From: Christensenellaceae bacterium
GTDB lineage: Bacteria > Bacillota > Clostridia > Christensenellales > CAAEEZ01
Assembly (NCBI GenBank): GCA_020024085.1
Contig: JAHHUG010000073.1
Location: forward strand, 1-6,672
Length of the DNA: 6,672 nucleotides
Reading direction: 5' to 3'
Position numbers and translations under genes: made by a program. This document shows positions 5,927 through 6,672 of this stretch, in pieces (position 1 is the first letter of the stretch; every line of letters begins with the position of its first letter). The notes beneath the pieces are model-generated. The model saw only the letters and a program-made list of their open reading frames with translations. It did not search any database and was not told the origin of the DNA.

Positions 5927-6672
5927 AAGATTTCTCCTCTTTCAGTACTAGAAGTATATTTATCAAAGCTAGCACTACTAGGTGAATACAAAACCACCTT
6001 AATATCTGTCAAATCCTTTGTATTATCCAAAATACTCTCTAAATTTGGGTATATTTTGCAAATATTACTATATATATCGCTATTTTCTATAATACTTTTT
6101 GCATTATCACCACAAATTGCAATTCTTTTCACATTATTTGGTAGATTACTAAAAAGTTCATCAAAACGCTCATTTTTACTACTACCACCCAATATCAGCA
6201 AACAATCCTCTTTAATAGATTTAACACTTTGAATACAACTTGCTACATTAGTACATTTGGAATTATTATAATACTTTTTACCCTTATACTCTCTTACATA
6301 CTCTAACCGATATTTTAGTCCGTCAAAATATTTTACCGTTTCTATTATATCTGTAATAGGTATTCCAAGTTTTAATCCAAGAGATATTATCGCAAGACAA
6401 TTTTCTACTTCAAAAGGATAGTCAATATACAAGTCTTTTGTACATAATAAACCTACCTCTTTTCCCATATATTGATAACAAATAATATCATCATTTAGGT
6501 ATGCTCCATTCGTCGTTTTTTCTCTTGAAAAATATGTAATATTTCCATTAAAATTAGATAAAATTTCCATTACATTTTTATCATCAAAATTTGCAACGAC
6601 TATTTCATTTTGAATATTTTTTAATATAATTTTTTTGGTATTTTTATATTCCTCAAAACTACTATATCTATC
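5899..6672 (-). CDS. murD: UDP-N-acetylmuramoylalanine--D-glutamate ligase MurD, C-terminal part (5' end outside window)
   Basis: Cytoplasmic ATP-dependent ligase that adds D-glutamate to UDP-MurNAc-L-Ala. The frame is open to the window edge, so only the last 257 residues of an enzyme of about 450 are seen. The fragment starts in the central ATPase domain at DRYSSFEEY, matching the region after the Mur-ligase HLDRH motif. The C-terminal domain begins around LKYRLEYVREYKGKKYYN. It contains NNSKCTN (usual form NDSKATN), LILGGSSKNERFDEL (equivalent to the GG..K...F region) and LYSPSSASFDKYTSSTERG (the SPACASFD...ERG motif). These fit MurD better than MurC, MurE or MurF. The ATG at 6570 is internal: conserved MurD sequence continues upstream of it. 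The gene ends in TAA 28 nt inside ftsW. It looks more AT-rich and more divergent than murA or ftsZ. Confidence 0.93.
   Translation of the reverse strand, partial: DRYSSFEEYKNTKKIILKNIQNEIVVANFDDKNVMEILSNFNGNITYFSREKTTNGAYLNDDIICYQYMGKEVGLLCTKDLYIDYPFEVENCLAIISLGLKLGIPITDIIETVKYFDGLKYRLEYVREYKGKKYYNNSKCTNVASCIQSVKSIKEDCLLILGGSSKNERFDELFSNLPNNVKRIAICGDNAKSIIENSDIYSNICKIYPNLESILDNTKDLTDIKVVLYSPSSASFDKYTSSTERGEIFCKLALNIK
5934..5940 (-). promoter_or_regulatory. ftsW ribosome binding site supporting a TTG start
   Basis: AGAGGAG, inside the murD coding sequence, is 7 nt before TTG at 5926. This spacing makes TTG the best start although no ATG is present nearby. Confidence 0.82.

Noticed and set aside
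5899..6570. A separate 223-aa gene beginning at ATG 6570
   Set aside because: The frame continues without a stop to 6672 and encodes conserved MurD sequence (DRYSSFEEY and onward), so the ATG is an internal methionine of a gene cut by the window edge.
1..6672. A hidden novel defence, mobile or biosynthetic system
   Set aside because: Every coding stretch is accounted for by core dcw genes. There are no transposases, direct-repeat arrays, tRNA or att-like sites, and no unexplained coding potential on either strand.

Overview
The window is a stretch of bacterial chromosome carrying part of a division and cell wall (dcw) cluster. All six genes lie on the minus strand. Transcription therefore runs from high to low coordinates: murD (5' end cut by the window edge), ftsW, murA, ftsQ/divIB, ftsA, ftsZ. 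Low G+C, a tightly packed operon, strong AGGAGG-type ribosome binding sites and a MurA-FtsQ-FtsA-FtsZ arrangement suggest a low-GC Firmicutes-type bacterium, probably Clostridia or a related uncultured lineage. That placement is an inference from gene order and general protein appearance, not from a tree. The code is standard: TAA and TAG stops are used, and tryptophan is read from TGG.

Layout, in transcription order. At 6672-5899 is the C-terminal part of murD, which adds D-Glu to UDP-MurNAc-Ala. It overlaps by 28 nt the TTG start of ftsW (5926-4799), a SEDS glycan polymerase. A 27-nt gap separates ftsW from murA (4771-3521), the first committed step of peptidoglycan precursor synthesis. The end of murA overlaps by 8 nt the start of ftsQ/divIB (3528-2704), a membrane-anchored POTRA protein of the divisome. 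A 119-nt, extremely AT-rich intergenic region follows. It holds a perfect 11-bp inverted repeat with a T9 tract and, interleaved with it, a perfect consensus promoter (TTGACA-17 nt-TATAAT) that fires into ftsA (2584-1412) and ftsZ (1400-237). The ftsA stop codon is embedded in the ftsZ ribosome binding site.

Downstream of ftsZ are a perfect 12-bp inverted repeat and then a bidirectional intrinsic terminator. The remaining ~140 bp to the left edge are AT-rich with no supportable gene.

Functionally, the upstream genes make or polymerise wall precursors. FtsQ belongs to the divisome regulatory subcomplex. FtsA tethers FtsZ filaments to the membrane through its C-terminal amphipathic helix and the FtsZ C-terminal peptide, and both of those elements are visible here. 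The DNA suggests two transcription units: a mur/fts unit ending after ftsQ, and an ftsAZ unit with its own strong promoter. I see no mobile element, CRISPR array, tRNA or rRNA, and no clear novel multi-gene system. The most noteworthy points are the interleaved terminator/promoter before ftsAZ, the absence of murG, murC and murB from their usual places, and the short, motif-degenerate FtsA.
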